Source of the DNA: Streptomyces sp. NRRL F-2580
GTDB taxonomy: Bacteria > Actinomycetota > Actinomycetes > Streptomycetales > Streptomycetaceae
Length of the DNA: 64,000 nt
Direction of reading: 5' to 3'
Assembly (NCBI RefSeq): GCF_000720115.1
Contig: NZ_JOIR01000022.1
Span: 112,288-176,287 of the forward strand
Shown: in pieces, positions 35,829 to 44,319 of the stretch
Numbering within the stretch: position 1 is the first letter of the stretch
Layout: each line of letters begins with the position of its first letter
Program-made: the position numbers and the translations under genes
The notes under the pieces: model-generated
Databases searched by the model: none
Told to the model about the DNA's origin: nothing
The model's input: only the letters and a program-made list of their open reading frames with translations

Positions 35829-35978
35829 TCAGTTCTGGAGCAGGGTGTAGAGGAGCGTGATGACGGTGGTCGCGGTGACCATGGCGGTGCCGAGTGCGGG
35901 CTTGCGGTAGACGGTGTAGGTGATGCCCGCGCCGGCCAGGACGAGCAGGGCCAGGACGAGGACGGTGGTCGAGGACAT
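35829..35978 (-). CDS. Small membrane protein (49 aa)
   Basis: ATG 35978 has GGAGG six bases upstream, and the 49-residue product (MSSTTVLVLALLVLAGAG, then YTVYRKPALG, then VITLLYTLLQN) has two hydrophobic helices split by a basic turn. Proteins of this size and pattern are found in many Streptomyces, often unannotated. A TATAGT sequence just upstream could be a -10. Function is unknown. It borders the Tn3 remnant. Confidence 0.65.
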   Translation of the reverse strand: MSSTTVLVLALLVLAGAGITYTVYRKPALGTAMVTATTVITLLYTLLQN

Positions 35979-36177
35979 GGTGAACCTCCGGACACTATAG
36001 GGAGATTTCGCTCAAAGGTGGGCAAGCGGGGCTCCTGGTGACGTGCTGTCAGGCGTTCCCCTGAACCGAGCGAGGTGATGCTCATACAGTGATGCGACCC
36101 GCGGCTGGTGGGCGACTGCGCCAGCGGTGCGGGTTTCCGTCCGGTGAGGCACCAGGGTCTGGTGCGGGGGAGGACCA

Positions 36178-37521
36178 GTGACACAGCAGGGGGAAAACGG
36201 GCTGCCCGACCGTGCGCAGGGGCCGGTACCGCGTGAGGAACGCGACCGCTTACGTGCCGGGTTCGGGCAGCGGGTACGTACGCTCCTGACCTTGACGGGG
36301 CTGAGCTCGCGGGAGTTCGCGCAGCTGTATCCCGTCTACAAGGACTCCACGATCCGCAAGTACGTCCTGGGCGCGAACCTGCCCCCGTGGGACTTCCTGC
36401 GCGACCTGCTCACCGAAGCTGCCCGGCGCACCGGCGACCGGCACGGGGAGCAACGGGCCCGGGAGCTGTTCGACGCCTATCGGGAACTGCTGGTCCAGCT
36501 CGGCGCGGATGTCCGCGGCAGCGACCAGAACTCCCTGCTGCTGCGCCTGCTCGATGGGGAGCGGGCCCTGAACCAGCTCGGCGTGGAGCTGTCGGGAATC
36601 CGTGACCGTGAGGACCGGCTTCGGGAGAACCTCGCCCGCCTTCAGAACGCGGCCGCCGACGGCACGGGCAGCGGTGAGGCGGCCGGGCAGCTGCGGGAGC
36701 AGGGCGAAGCGCTGGCCCGGCAGGGCGAAGTATTGGACCGGCGGCGTGTGGACCTGGTCGCGGACCTGGACCGGACCCGGTCTCATCTGATGCTGCTGGA
36801 GGCGGCCGAGGAGAGTGGTGGGGACCAGCACCACCCGGTGGTTCCGTCCCCGCCCACGATGCCGCCGCAGATCGGGCCGGCTCGCGGCGGTGGCCGCGGA
36901 CGATACCGGATCGCCGGAGCGGTACTTGTCCTCGTACTCGTCCTGGGAGGGGGCCTGGCAGCAGGTATCCACTTCGGCGGGGGCAACAGCCCGGACGGTG
37001 GAGATCGGGCCGTGGCGGACAGGACGGTCTCCGCTTCCGCGCACCCCGACCCGTCGAAGGATTCCGCGCGGCCCTCGGACCCCCCCGCGGGGACACCGTC
37101 CGCCGCGCCCACGCCTGAGCAGAACACCAGGTCACTGATCGAGGACCTGGTGCCGATGGACACGTACCCGGAAGGCACCAAGCGCTCTTTCACAGCGGGT
37201 GAACTGAGCGTCAACAGCCGCGTCTACCCCAGGACCCTGTACGCGTTCGAGGCCCAGCGCACCTGGCAGCTCGACCGCAAGTACAAGACGTTCACCGCCG
37301 GCGCCGGCGTCTCCGACAGCACACCCTCCGGCGACACCATCACCTTCAGCGTCCAGATCGACGGCGCCAACGTCAAAGAGTTCACGATGCGACCCGGAGA
37401 TCCGGTCAAGGAGATCACGCTCGACATCCAGGGAGCATTCCGCATCACGATCACCACACTCGAGACCTTCAGCACCCAGGAAGGCCGTGGAGCCTGGATC
37501 GACCCCGTCGTCAGCAAGTAA
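36178..37521 (+). CDS. Transmembrane HTH protein with exported NPCBM-like domain
   Basis: The 447-residue product has an N-terminal HTH-like region (FGQRVRTLLTLTGLSSREFA, DSTIRKYVLGANLPPWDFL), a coiled coil (about 110-205), one membrane helix (GAVLVLVLVLGGGLAAGIHF) and a Pro/Ser spacer. The exported C-terminal beta domain is of NPCBM type (LYAFEAQRTWQLDRKYKTF, DTITFSVQIDGANVKEF, AWIDPVV). NPCBM modules bind carbohydrate. A DNA-binding domain joined through the membrane to a glycan-binding domain suggests a one-component sensor-regulator of the ToxR/CadC kind. GGGGGAGG is four bases before GTG 36178. Confidence 0.85.
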   Translation: MTQQGENGLPDRAQGPVPREERDRLRAGFGQRVRTLLTLTGLSSREFAQLYPVYKDSTIRKYVLGANLPPWDFLRDLLTEAARRTGDRHGEQRARELFDAYRELLVQLGADVRGSDQNSLLLRLLDGERALNQLGVELSGIRDREDRLRENLARLQNAAADGTGSGEAAGQLREQGEALARQGEVLDRRRVDLVADLDRTRSHLMLLEAAEESGGDQHHPVVPSPPTMPPQIGPARGGGRGRYRIAGAVLVLVLVLGGGLAAGIHFGGGNSPDGGDRAVADRTVSASAHPDPSKDSARPSDPPAGTPSAAPTPEQNTRSLIEDLVPMDTYPEGTKRSFTAGELSVNSRVYPRTLYAFEAQRTWQLDRKYKTFTAGAGVSDSTPSGDTITFSVQIDGANVKEFTMRPGDPVKEITLDIQGAFRITITTLETFSTQEGRGAWIDPVVSK

Positions 37522-38059
37522 CAACCCCCAGCGGGGCCAGGCCGGCAGGCCTCGGCTCCGCGAGAGGGTCTCCCTTCCCCGAACAGGCCAACGGCCGGGT
37601 ACGAGCGGACTCCTGATCATCCGGCGCACCGCCGGCGGCCCGGTCGTCGCCTGCCACGCCGAGCGCCGCGCCCTGCGTCCAGCCCGCCCAGCGGGCGAGG
37701 ATGGCCCAGCAACGCGCCACCCGCCGTTCTGCCGCCAAGGAGGTTTCCCCGTAGGCCCCGGCCCTGAGCAGCTCGGGCGGCTCCGCGCTTTCGGGGCCGG
37801 CGGTGCGGGCCAGAGGGCCCACGATCATCTGCACGCTGCTGACCTGGCACGATGCCTGTATGGAATCTGGTTTCGCGTGGGAGTCCCTACCGACTGTCGA
37901 TCTCCGCCTGTGGCGTGCCGACGCCATCATGCTGTTTGACTGACTGATGAGCACCGACCTGAACGCTGTACCGATCATGCACCCGGCTCAGAAGAAGGCC
38001 CTCACAGACCTCTTGGCGCGCTTGCGACCAGGACCTGGAGTCCGTGCCGGTGCGCGTCC
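37522..38059. other. Stretch without a recognisable gene
   Basis: Both strands have only interrupted or biased frames. No ribosome-site-supported start or known family was found. It lies between the intact HTH-NPCBM gene and a decayed IS, and its right end may include the old IS boundary. Confidence 0.35.
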
Positions 38060-38760
38060 GGCGGCAGTCGCGGCCAGGCGGCGGCTTCGCATCAGGTGTG
38101 CGAAGAGACGCTCGACGATCCACCGCTTGGGCAGCACCACGAATCCTTCATGCTGTCGCCACGCTTGACGATCGCCAGGACCAGGGCGAACGCGGCCAGG
38201 CAGTGCTCGACCAGACTGCCGGTGTAGCCGCCGTCGGCCCAGACCGGGGCCAGGCGATGGTGAGCGGCAGCCACCTGTTCCAGCAGGATGGAGCAGCGGC
38301 GCGATCGCCCACATCCGCAGCGGTGACCATCACGCCCAGCAGCAGGCCGAGGGTGTCGACCACGACGTGCCGCTTGCCTCCGTTGACCAGCTTGCCGCCG
38401 TCGAAGTCACGGGTGCCGGCCCCGACCACGGCATCCGCCTTGACCGACTGCGAATCAATCATCCCAGCCGTCGGCAGGGCATCGTGCCCTGCCCTCTCCC
38501 GGACCTGCCCGCGCACCCGGTCATGGAACTCCCGGATCAGGCCGCGATCGCGCCAGCGGCGGAAGAACGCATAGACCCGGTCACACGGCGGGAAGTCGGC
38601 TGGCATCGCCCGCCACTTGATGCCGTTGTCCACGAGATAGCCGATCGCGTCCAGCATCGCCCGGTGGCAGTACGCTTCCGGCTGCCCGCCCTGGCCCTGC
38701 ATCCAACCCGGCGCCGGGAGCAGCGGCCGCACCACCACCCACTCCGCGTCCGTCATGTCG
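38060..38760 (-). pseudogene. IS5-family transposase with two frameshifts
   Basis: The first frame (MTDAEWVVVRPLLPAPGWMQ, GIKWRAMPADFPPCDRVYAF, MIDSQSVKADAVVGAGTRDF, RHVVVDTLGLLLGVMVTAAD) covers most of a Streptomyces IS5 transposase with the first catalytic Asp in IDSQSVK. A second frame holds VWADGGYTGSLVEHCLAAF with the second Asp. A third holds GFVVLPKRWIVERLFAHLM with the Glu. Frameshifts near 38300 and 38155 separate them. The DDE triad is intact but split across frames, so the element cannot move by itself. No clear terminal inverted repeats were seen. Confidence 0.88.
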
Positions 38761-38959
38761 CTCGGATACCGACACTCTCGCAGGCGATTGTCGGCAGCGT
38801 TTCCGAACCGGTGAGCCAGACAGTCACACTCCCGAGTACCCGCGGTGGAGTGCACGGGCATCGGCACGCAAGACTGCGACACCAGGGTCTCCTTATGCTC
38901 GGTGATTCGACACCAGCGAGCTGTTCAGGAGGCCCTCCTCGCATGCGCCGAGCACCCGA

Positions 38960-38987
38960 CGACCACCCGATCGAGACGGCCGTTCGA
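38960..38987 (+). repeat. 28-bp direct repeat, copy 1
   Basis: CGACCACCCGATCGAGACGG followed by CCGTTCGA. It matches copy 2 at 39617-39644 in 25 of 28 bases. The two copies bracket the GNAT gene at 39023-39526. Confidence 0.6.
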
Positions 38988-39022
38988 GCACCAAGCCCCC
39001 AGAGCATTATGACAAAAGCTAC

Positions 39023-39526
39023 TTACGCGTCGGGGTGCTCCGGCAGGGCGAGCCAGTCCGACCAGGAGATCTCTCGGCCGAGGAAGCGCGGCTGCTCGAA
39101 CGGCCAGTCGGCGGCGATCCACCGCGGCACCAGCTCGTCGAGGGCCTGCTCGACCTTGCTGCCCACCAGCTCGTCCACCACCCACCAGGAGATCTCGCCG
39201 TCCGCGCCGGCCCTCTCCGGTGGGTCGATGTAGACGCAGCCGAGCAGAGCTGTCTCCGCCGCGTCGAACAGCGCGTAGTTGAAAGACTGGTGTGCGGCGA
39301 TTTCCTTCTCGTGCCGCAACAGGTCGGCCTGGTCGGCCTCGTAGGTCATGGTGGCTGCGGGCCAGCCCCAGGCTGGGCCGAAGATGGTCCACAGCCGCTC
39401 GCGCGAACCCATCACAGCCGGATAGTCGAGCGGGGTGTCCGCCCCCCGGATTGGCCGCAGGTGATGATCACTGCCCGGCAGCGGTACCAGGATGGGATGG
39501 ACGAAGTTATCGGGGAGCCAGCTCAT
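39023..39526 (-). CDS. GNAT-like N-acetyltransferase
   Basis: The 167-residue product follows the pattern of a Streptomyces GNAT subgroup: HHLRPIRGADTPLDYPAVMG, FNYALFDAAETALLGCVYID, GEISWWVVDELVGSKVEQAL. The acetyl-CoA loop is atypical (ELVGSKVEQ rather than QxxGxG/A), so activity is not assured. ATG 39526 is the best start. The gene lies between two 28-bp direct repeats. Confidence 0.72.
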   Translation of the reverse strand: MSWLPDNFVHPILVPLPGSDHHLRPIRGADTPLDYPAVMGSRERLWTIFGPAWGWPAATMTYEADQADLLRHEKEIAAHQSFNYALFDAAETALLGCVYIDPPERAGADGEISWWVVDELVGSKVEQALDELVPRWIAADWPFEQPRFLGREISWSDWLALPEHPDA

Positions 39527-39616
39527 AGCGCCCGACCGTAACAGCGCGCGGCCGTCCGCTCCCCTGGATTTTCCCCGTATACCGCCAGGTCCTGCTCTCA
39601 TGCCGGGCAGTGCCCG

Positions 39617-39644
39617 CGATCACCCGATCGAGACTCCCGTTCGA
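39617..39644 (+). repeat. 28-bp direct repeat, copy 2
   Basis: CGATCACCCGATCGAGACTC followed by CCGTTCGA, about 80 bp upstream of the gene at 39723. See copy 1 at 38960. Confidence 0.6.
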
Positions 39645-39722
39645 TCGACAAACTCCATGATCGGTATGGCAACGGGTTCTAAGCGCCTGCGGGTCGATCC
39701 TTCAGCACGTCAGACTTGGTCC

Positions 39723-40247
39723 ATGTCTGCTCTGTGGAGTTTGTTGGCGGCCCCTGCCGGAGCGGTCGTGACCACGCTGATCGGGGTGTTCGCGGGGAGC
39801 CTGGTCAGCAGGAGGGCGCAGGACAGACACTGGGTCCGGGATCAAGTGTCTGCGACGTGCGCGCGTGTGCTGCGCGAATCATCAGGTCTACTCGTGGACC
39901 TCAGCGAGATGGAAGCCAGTCGCCCCGACGCCGTCCCTCAAGGCGTGGTACTCCCAACCACCATCGACTGGCGACCGTGGAATGAGGCCTTGAGCATGGT
40001 GAACCTTGTCGCTGACAAAGACATTGCGGAAGCTGCTCACGCCCTTGATGAGCAGATATGGCGTCTCCACACGATGGTCAAGCGTGGCCTGACCCCCGAG
40101 GAGAACTGGCTCGTTCTGCGCTCCGGTATCGAATCAGCGCAGAACAACTTCATCACCGTCGCGCGTCGCCGGCTCTCACTTGCCGGAGATCCACTCCAAC
40201 GCTTCTCTGGGCGGCCTGCTCCGGACGACCCGATCTGGACCTCGTGA
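39723..40247 (+). CDS. Single-helix membrane protein of unknown function
   Basis: The 174-residue product begins with a membrane helix (ALWSLLAAPAGAVVTTLIGV), then RRAQDRHWVRDQVSATCARV and a helical cytoplasmic part with a conserved WRPWNEALSMVNLVADKDI segment. It ends RFSGRPAPDDPIW. I recognise it as a recurrent Streptomyces protein without known role. There is no strong ribosome site, so the start depends on the helix position. Confidence 0.75.
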   Translation: MSALWSLLAAPAGAVVTTLIGVFAGSLVSRRAQDRHWVRDQVSATCARVLRESSGLLVDLSEMEASRPDAVPQGVVLPTTIDWRPWNEALSMVNLVADKDIAEAAHALDEQIWRLHTMVKRGLTPEENWLVLRSGIESAQNNFITVARRRLSLAGDPLQRFSGRPAPDDPIWTS

Positions 40248-40304
40248 ACTGGCAGAGGGCCCGACGCCCTGCCCGGATGCCGTGGTGGGAAGAGGCCAGC
40301 ACTT

Positions 40305-40326
40305 GTGACAACTATCGCGCTTCGGC
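40305..40326 (+). repeat. Dispersed GTGACAAC repeat, copy 1
   Basis: This 22-base sequence (GTGACAACTATCGCGCTTCG, then GC) matches 50463-50484 in 20 of 22 bases, and 50409-50430 more loosely. It may be a transposase-binding end sequence left behind by an insertion. Confidence 0.5.
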
Positions 40327-40390
40327 TCAGTGCGCCGCTGTCGGAGCGTGCACCAGCGGCGGGGTTCAGAAGGAGACATCGAAGTAGTCG

Positions 40391-40963
40391 ATGTCGGTGA
40401 ACTCGACCCGGAGCTGGTCGGCTCGGGTTCCGCCGTCCGCGAATCCTGTCTCTCTTGCCTCTGGATTCAACCTCGGGTGGTTCTTCGGTCCGCGCTTGCG
40501 GGCACCGGGGGGGAGCGGCGGGTACCGGTGGGGCCGGGTGTACGGGGACCTCAACGCGTGCCTGTGGACCTTCTCGGGAGCGGTCGCCGGCAGCGCGACC
40601 GCCGCCGACGGTTGTGGCACCGCGGCCACGCTGCCGACCTCCGTGTTCACCAACGGCCAGATCGGGGGCTCGGCCGATGACGGAGCTACCGTGGCCACGG
40701 TCGCCCGGGCCGGGTGTAGCACCTGGGACGGATCGCACATCAGGGGTTACGGCAACGTGCAGCCCTGGAAGGTTCCCGCGGTGGCCAGTTCGCCGCTTAA
40801 CGGCCGGATAGCCGTCGGCCAGACCGTCCTATGGCGCTACGTCTCGCGCGACGGCAAGTGGGTGATGATCCGCGACCCTCGGGCCGACAGCACCGATGGC
40901 GTCGGCCAGCAGGGGTGGTACTTCATTCCCCGCAACTGCCTTCCCGCCACCCTTCCCGGATAG
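40391..40963 (+). CDS. Hypothetical protein, probably 5'-truncated secreted type
   Basis: The 190-residue frame has a persuasive coding character from residue 40 onward (GGYRWGRVYGDLNACLWTFS, TLPTSVFTNGQIGGSADDGA, VLWRYVSRDGKWVMIRDPRA, WYFIPRNCLPATLPG). Cysteines and aromatic density suggest an extracytoplasmic beta protein, yet there is no signal peptide. The first 40 residues look unrelated. AAGGAGA lies 14 bases before the ATG. I infer that the original N-terminus, with its signal, was lost. No family recognised. Confidence 0.5.
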   Translation: MSVNSTRSWSARVPPSANPVSLASGFNLGWFFGPRLRAPGGSGGYRWGRVYGDLNACLWTFSGAVAGSATAADGCGTAATLPTSVFTNGQIGGSADDGATVATVARAGCSTWDGSHIRGYGNVQPWKVPAVASSPLNGRIAVGQTVLWRYVSRDGKWVMIRDPRADSTDGVGQQGWYFIPRNCLPATLPG

Positions 40964-41215
40964 GCCGGCAGGCGGCTAACATCGCCGTCCAAATGACGCG
41001 GAACCACCGTGCGTAGTACCTGCATGGCCGGGGCCTTTCGGGATCGGTGTGGACCGCCACGTCTGCCCCAAGCCCGGAAGGCCCTTGCGCCTCTCCCGCC
41101 AGGCCAACGATTTCATCCCATCGACGGCGAATTTGGTATCCATGCGCTGAAAAAGACCCGCCAAAAGCTCGTACCGCGCCATCCCAACACAATCTGGGCA
41201 TTCCTCCGGTTGCCT

Positions 41216-42450
41216 ATGGAGGTGTGTCACATTAATGACTCAAAGCTCGTCAGGCAGCTGAAGGCCCGACGCGACATCACTGTTTCAAAGATTCTCGACA
41301 TGACGACGAGCGAAATCCCCAAAGTGGCGCAGCTGCATGCGAAACGCCCCAAGGAGATCCCTGGTGAACTGCATTTCGTGACGGTCCGTATGCTTGACAT
41401 GTTCGACAACGGCCAGGCTCCCTTCCTCGACTCCGATCTCGAGGTCTTCCGGAACATGGGATCGCACCGGTGCCTGTTCGACTCGTTCTCCGCGTCCGAC
41501 GTTCGAGACGGATTCGAGGTGGGGCATCTGGCCGGCCTGCGAGACATCCTTTCGGTGGCGAACTCCGAGAACTACGCAGAATTCGCCAAGCTGATCACCT
41601 ACGGGGCTCAGGAGAACGCCCGGATGATCACGGCCGCCATGGCGGGCTACCACGACACTGCGCGCGTCGAACGGGGAGAGACTCTCCAGGCTCGCCGGCA
41701 GCTGCTTGCGGAGTTGCTACGCGCGTCGACCGAGTCCGCGTCCATGGCCGCGGCCGCGGGCATCCTCCTCCCCGAGGGCTATCTCATCCTCGTCTGCAGG
41801 TTCCTGCAGGAGGAAGGCGCACTCGAGCGTGCGCTGGACGAGAGCCGGAGCCTGCTCCGGTCGACGCCCGGGATCCTCTGGTCCACCCAGGCGCGGCGCG
41901 ATGAAATGATGGTGCTGCTACCGGTGAACGGTGACGAGGACGTGGCGGAAGCCCTGTCCGCAGAGCTGGTGGCCGCAGCATCTCGCAAGGTTCGATCCGT
42001 ACGTGCCGCCCACGCCCTGGCAGCCACTGTGGGATCGGTGCCCGACACGCTCCGAGAGCTGCAGCAGACCATGTCCGTGGTGGTGGCGATGCCCGATGCC
42101 CAGGCGCGCCCCTACAAGGCGACCGAACTGGTGATAGAGCTTGCGATCTCCCGGCAGCCGGCACTGCAGAACCAGCTCGTCGACCTCCTAGGACCCCTCG
42201 AACAGGGAACCGATCTACGCCTCACCCTCGACGAACTGTTCTTCCACGAGCTCGACAGGGAAAAGGCTGCCAAAGCGCTCAACATCCACCGAAGGACACT
42301 GAGTTACCGCCTTCAGAGAATCGGGAGTTCAGCGGCCTCGACCCCAACAGCCCCCACGGCATCCAACTCCTCCGCGCGGCGATGACGGCGGCCAACCTTT
42401 CCTCTTCCAGAATTGACGACTTCCCCGCTCATCTCCCGCCCGTGGGCTAG
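41216..42450 (+). pseudogene. PucR/CdaR-type transcriptional regulator with a C-terminal frameshift
   Basis: The product has a helical N-terminal sensor region (LKARRDITVSKILDMTTSEI, HRCLFDSFSASDVRDGFEVG), a middle GGDEF-like region and the C-terminal PucR HTH (LTLDELFFHELDREKAAKAL, NIHRRTLSYRLQRI). At about 42323 AGAATCGGGAG lacks one C compared with the expected AGA-ATC-CGG-GAG. The normal ending (REFSGLDPNSPHGIQLLRAA, MTAANLSSSRIDDFP) is in the next frame and stops at 42448-42450. As written the frame runs to 42385 with an unrelated tail. The start (ATG 41216) is uncertain. Confidence 0.75.
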
Positions 42451-42451
42451 T

Positions 42452-42685
42452 GCCGTGCCGGGCGGCGCGACCCTGTGGACCTTTCCCGTACGGGCCGGGG
42501 TGCGGCAGGCAGCGACCGTACGAGCAGTGCGCTGAGCGCGAACGAGACCGCGTAGGCGAGCAGCGGAATGGCCCGTCCGAGCGCGAGCAGGGCACTGCCC
42601 GCAGGCGGCCCCGCGAAGCCGGACGCGGCGGTCTGGGCGCCGCGCAGGCGGGAGTTGGCGCGCTCCAGGAGCGCGGGGTTACGGC
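42452..42685 (-). pseudogene. MFS transporter internal remnant
   Basis: The minus strand encodes ERANSRLRGAQTAASGFAGP, then PAGSALLALGRAIPLLAYAV and SFALSALLVRSLPAAPRP. This is the mid-part (helices 5 and 6) of a drug-efflux-type MFS transporter. Nothing else of it survives. The adjacent plus strand (42690-43005) has an open frame ending AEHRAKRDAERAAYRRERL that I cannot identify. Confidence 0.7.
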
Positions 42686-43038
42686 CGAGCTATGACTCCG
42701 CGGAGTACCTGCCTGTACGGGCCCTGGAGACTGCGGTGTTCAACCTGCTCTACAACATGCGGGGTGTGCTCGAGGTGGGCGACGGATCCCAGCAGCTGCT
42801 GCGCGCCCGGCGGCGGCAGTGGAATCAAGCTCCGCCAGGTCATGGCGCCGCAGCGGGAGACCGAGGGGTACAACACAGCCGCTGGCGGGAGGTCAGCTAC
42901 ATCGACCCGCACGAGGCGGCCGAGACGGCCGAGACGGCCGAGCACCGCGCCAAGCGGGACGCCGAACGGGCGGCGTACCGGCGGGAACGGCTGGTGATGC
43001 TGTGATGCCGACTGCGCCTCCTGCCAAGGAGCGCCGTG

Positions 43039-44247
43039 TCAGGTGCGGATGGTCGCTCCTTCGAGATCAGCGCGTGCAGCTGTGGACGGGGTGGGCTTGA
43101 GGATGGGTGCGGCCACGCCCGCGGCGATCACGCAGAGCGCCGTGGGCAGGAGCAGTGTGAGATTGAGCGGGATGAGATGGGTCAGCGGGCCGATGACGGC
43201 CGGGCCCGCGAGCATGCCGAGGTAGCCGAGGCCCGCGACTCGGGAGACGTTGGCGCCCGCCGTAGCTGCGTCGTAGTGCCCGGCAGCGCTGAACAGTTGG
43301 GGGATGCAGCCGGACAGACCCGCGCCCGCGAGGGTCCAGCCGATCAGTGCCAGTGGGACGATGGGTGCGAAGGCTGCCAGGGCCAGTCCGGCCGCACCGA
43401 GCGCGGAACCGTAGCGCAGGATCGCGGTGGCGCCGAAGCGGTTGGCCAGACGGTCGGTGAGTAGTCGGCCGACCGTCATGGCGGTGGCGAACGTGCCATA
43501 GGCGAAGGCGGCGGTCGCGGCCGGAGCGCCGAGCACGCTCTTGAGGTGGAGCACGCTCCAGTCGTTGGCGACGCCCTCGCAGAGCATGAGCATGAAGGCC
43601 AGTAGGGCGAGGAACCAGATCCGGCGCGGGGTTCTCCGGCTCCCAGGCGCCCGGGCTGCCTCGGGGGCTTCGTTCGCTTGGGATACGGACTGATGGGGCA
43701 GCAGGCCCGGTAGTGCCAGGGCCGCGACCGCAAGGCCCGCCACGGCGGTCAACGCGAGGGTCGTGACCGCGCTCCAGCCGGCGCTGAGCGTGAGCGCGCC
43801 CACCAGCGCGGCAAGCACACCACCCACGGAGAACACCGCGTGGAAGGCCGACATCACCGGCCGTCGGTAGCCGCGCTCGACCTGTACGGCATGGGTGTTC
43901 ATGCTTACGTCCAAGACCCCGTTGCCCAACCCTAGGACCAGGAGGGCCCCGCCCAGTGTCCAGGCGTCCGTGGCGAGTGCCGGCAGGACCAGGGCGCCGC
44001 TGCACAGGGACGCGCCCAATGGGACGGCTCTGCGCGGGCCGATCCGGTCGGCGAGCGGACCGGCGAACCGCATCCCCATGAAGGCGCCGCCGCCCAGGAG
44101 CAGTAGCAGCCAGCCGAGCAGGGCGTGGCCGATGCCGGTGCGCTGCTCGACGACGGGGATGTGGACGATCCACATGCCCATGAGGAAGCCGTTGAGGGCG
44201 AAATAGGCGAAGGTCGCGCCCCGCCCGAGCCGCAGTAAACGTTGCAT
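43039..44247 (-). CDS. MFS transporter
   Basis: The 402-residue product has about 12 helices, starting FAYFALNGFLMGMWIVHIPV, with the MFS loop motif GPLADRIGPRRAVPLG between helices 2 and 3. It resembles the sugar/fucose-permease-like or YbjJ-type MFS proteins. The gene is divergent from a DeoR-type regulator gene, and the intergenic region holds two similar operators, so the regulator probably controls it. ATG 44247 is the likely start and lacks a clear ribosome site. Confidence 0.9.
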   Translation of the reverse strand: MQRLLRLGRGATFAYFALNGFLMGMWIVHIPVVEQRTGIGHALLGWLLLLLGGGAFMGMRFAGPLADRIGPRRAVPLGASLCSGALVLPALATDAWTLGGALLVLGLGNGVLDVSMNTHAVQVERGYRRPVMSAFHAVFSVGGVLAALVGALTLSAGWSAVTTLALTAVAGLAVAALALPGLLPHQSVSQANEAPEAARAPGSRRTPRRIWFLALLAFMLMLCEGVANDWSVLHLKSVLGAPAATAAFAYGTFATAMTVGRLLTDRLANRFGATAILRYGSALGAAGLALAAFAPIVPLALIGWTLAGAGLSGCIPQLFSAAGHYDAATAGANVSRVAGLGYLGMLAGPAVIGPLTHLIPLNLTLLLPTALCVIAAGVAAPILKPTPSTAARADLEGATIRT

Positions 44248-44262
44248 ACCAGCGAACGTAAT

Positions 44263-44279
44263 GAACAGACATGATGTTT
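44263..44279. promoter_or_regulatory. Operator-like repeat GAACA-N7-TGTTT
   Basis: An inverted repeat similar to the one at 44294-44310, located 16 bp upstream of the MFS start. The two centres are 31 bp apart, about three helical turns. Confidence 0.5.
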
Positions 44280-44293
44280 GCAAGTTGCCTTTC

Positions 44294-44310
44294 GAACATC
44301 AATTGTGTTC
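44294..44310. promoter_or_regulatory. Operator-like inverted repeat GAACA-N7-TGTTC
   Basis: A perfect 5-bp-arm inverted repeat ending 10 bp before the start of the DeoR-type regulator gene. With the site at 44263 it forms a pair covering the divergent promoters. The divergent DeoR-type protein is the obvious candidate binder. Confidence 0.6.
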
Positions 44311-44319
44311 ACTTGAGCC

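Noticed and set aside
37947..38168. Plus-strand 73-codon frame
   Set aside because: Overlaps the end of the IS5 transposase remnant on the other strand and lacks coding character.
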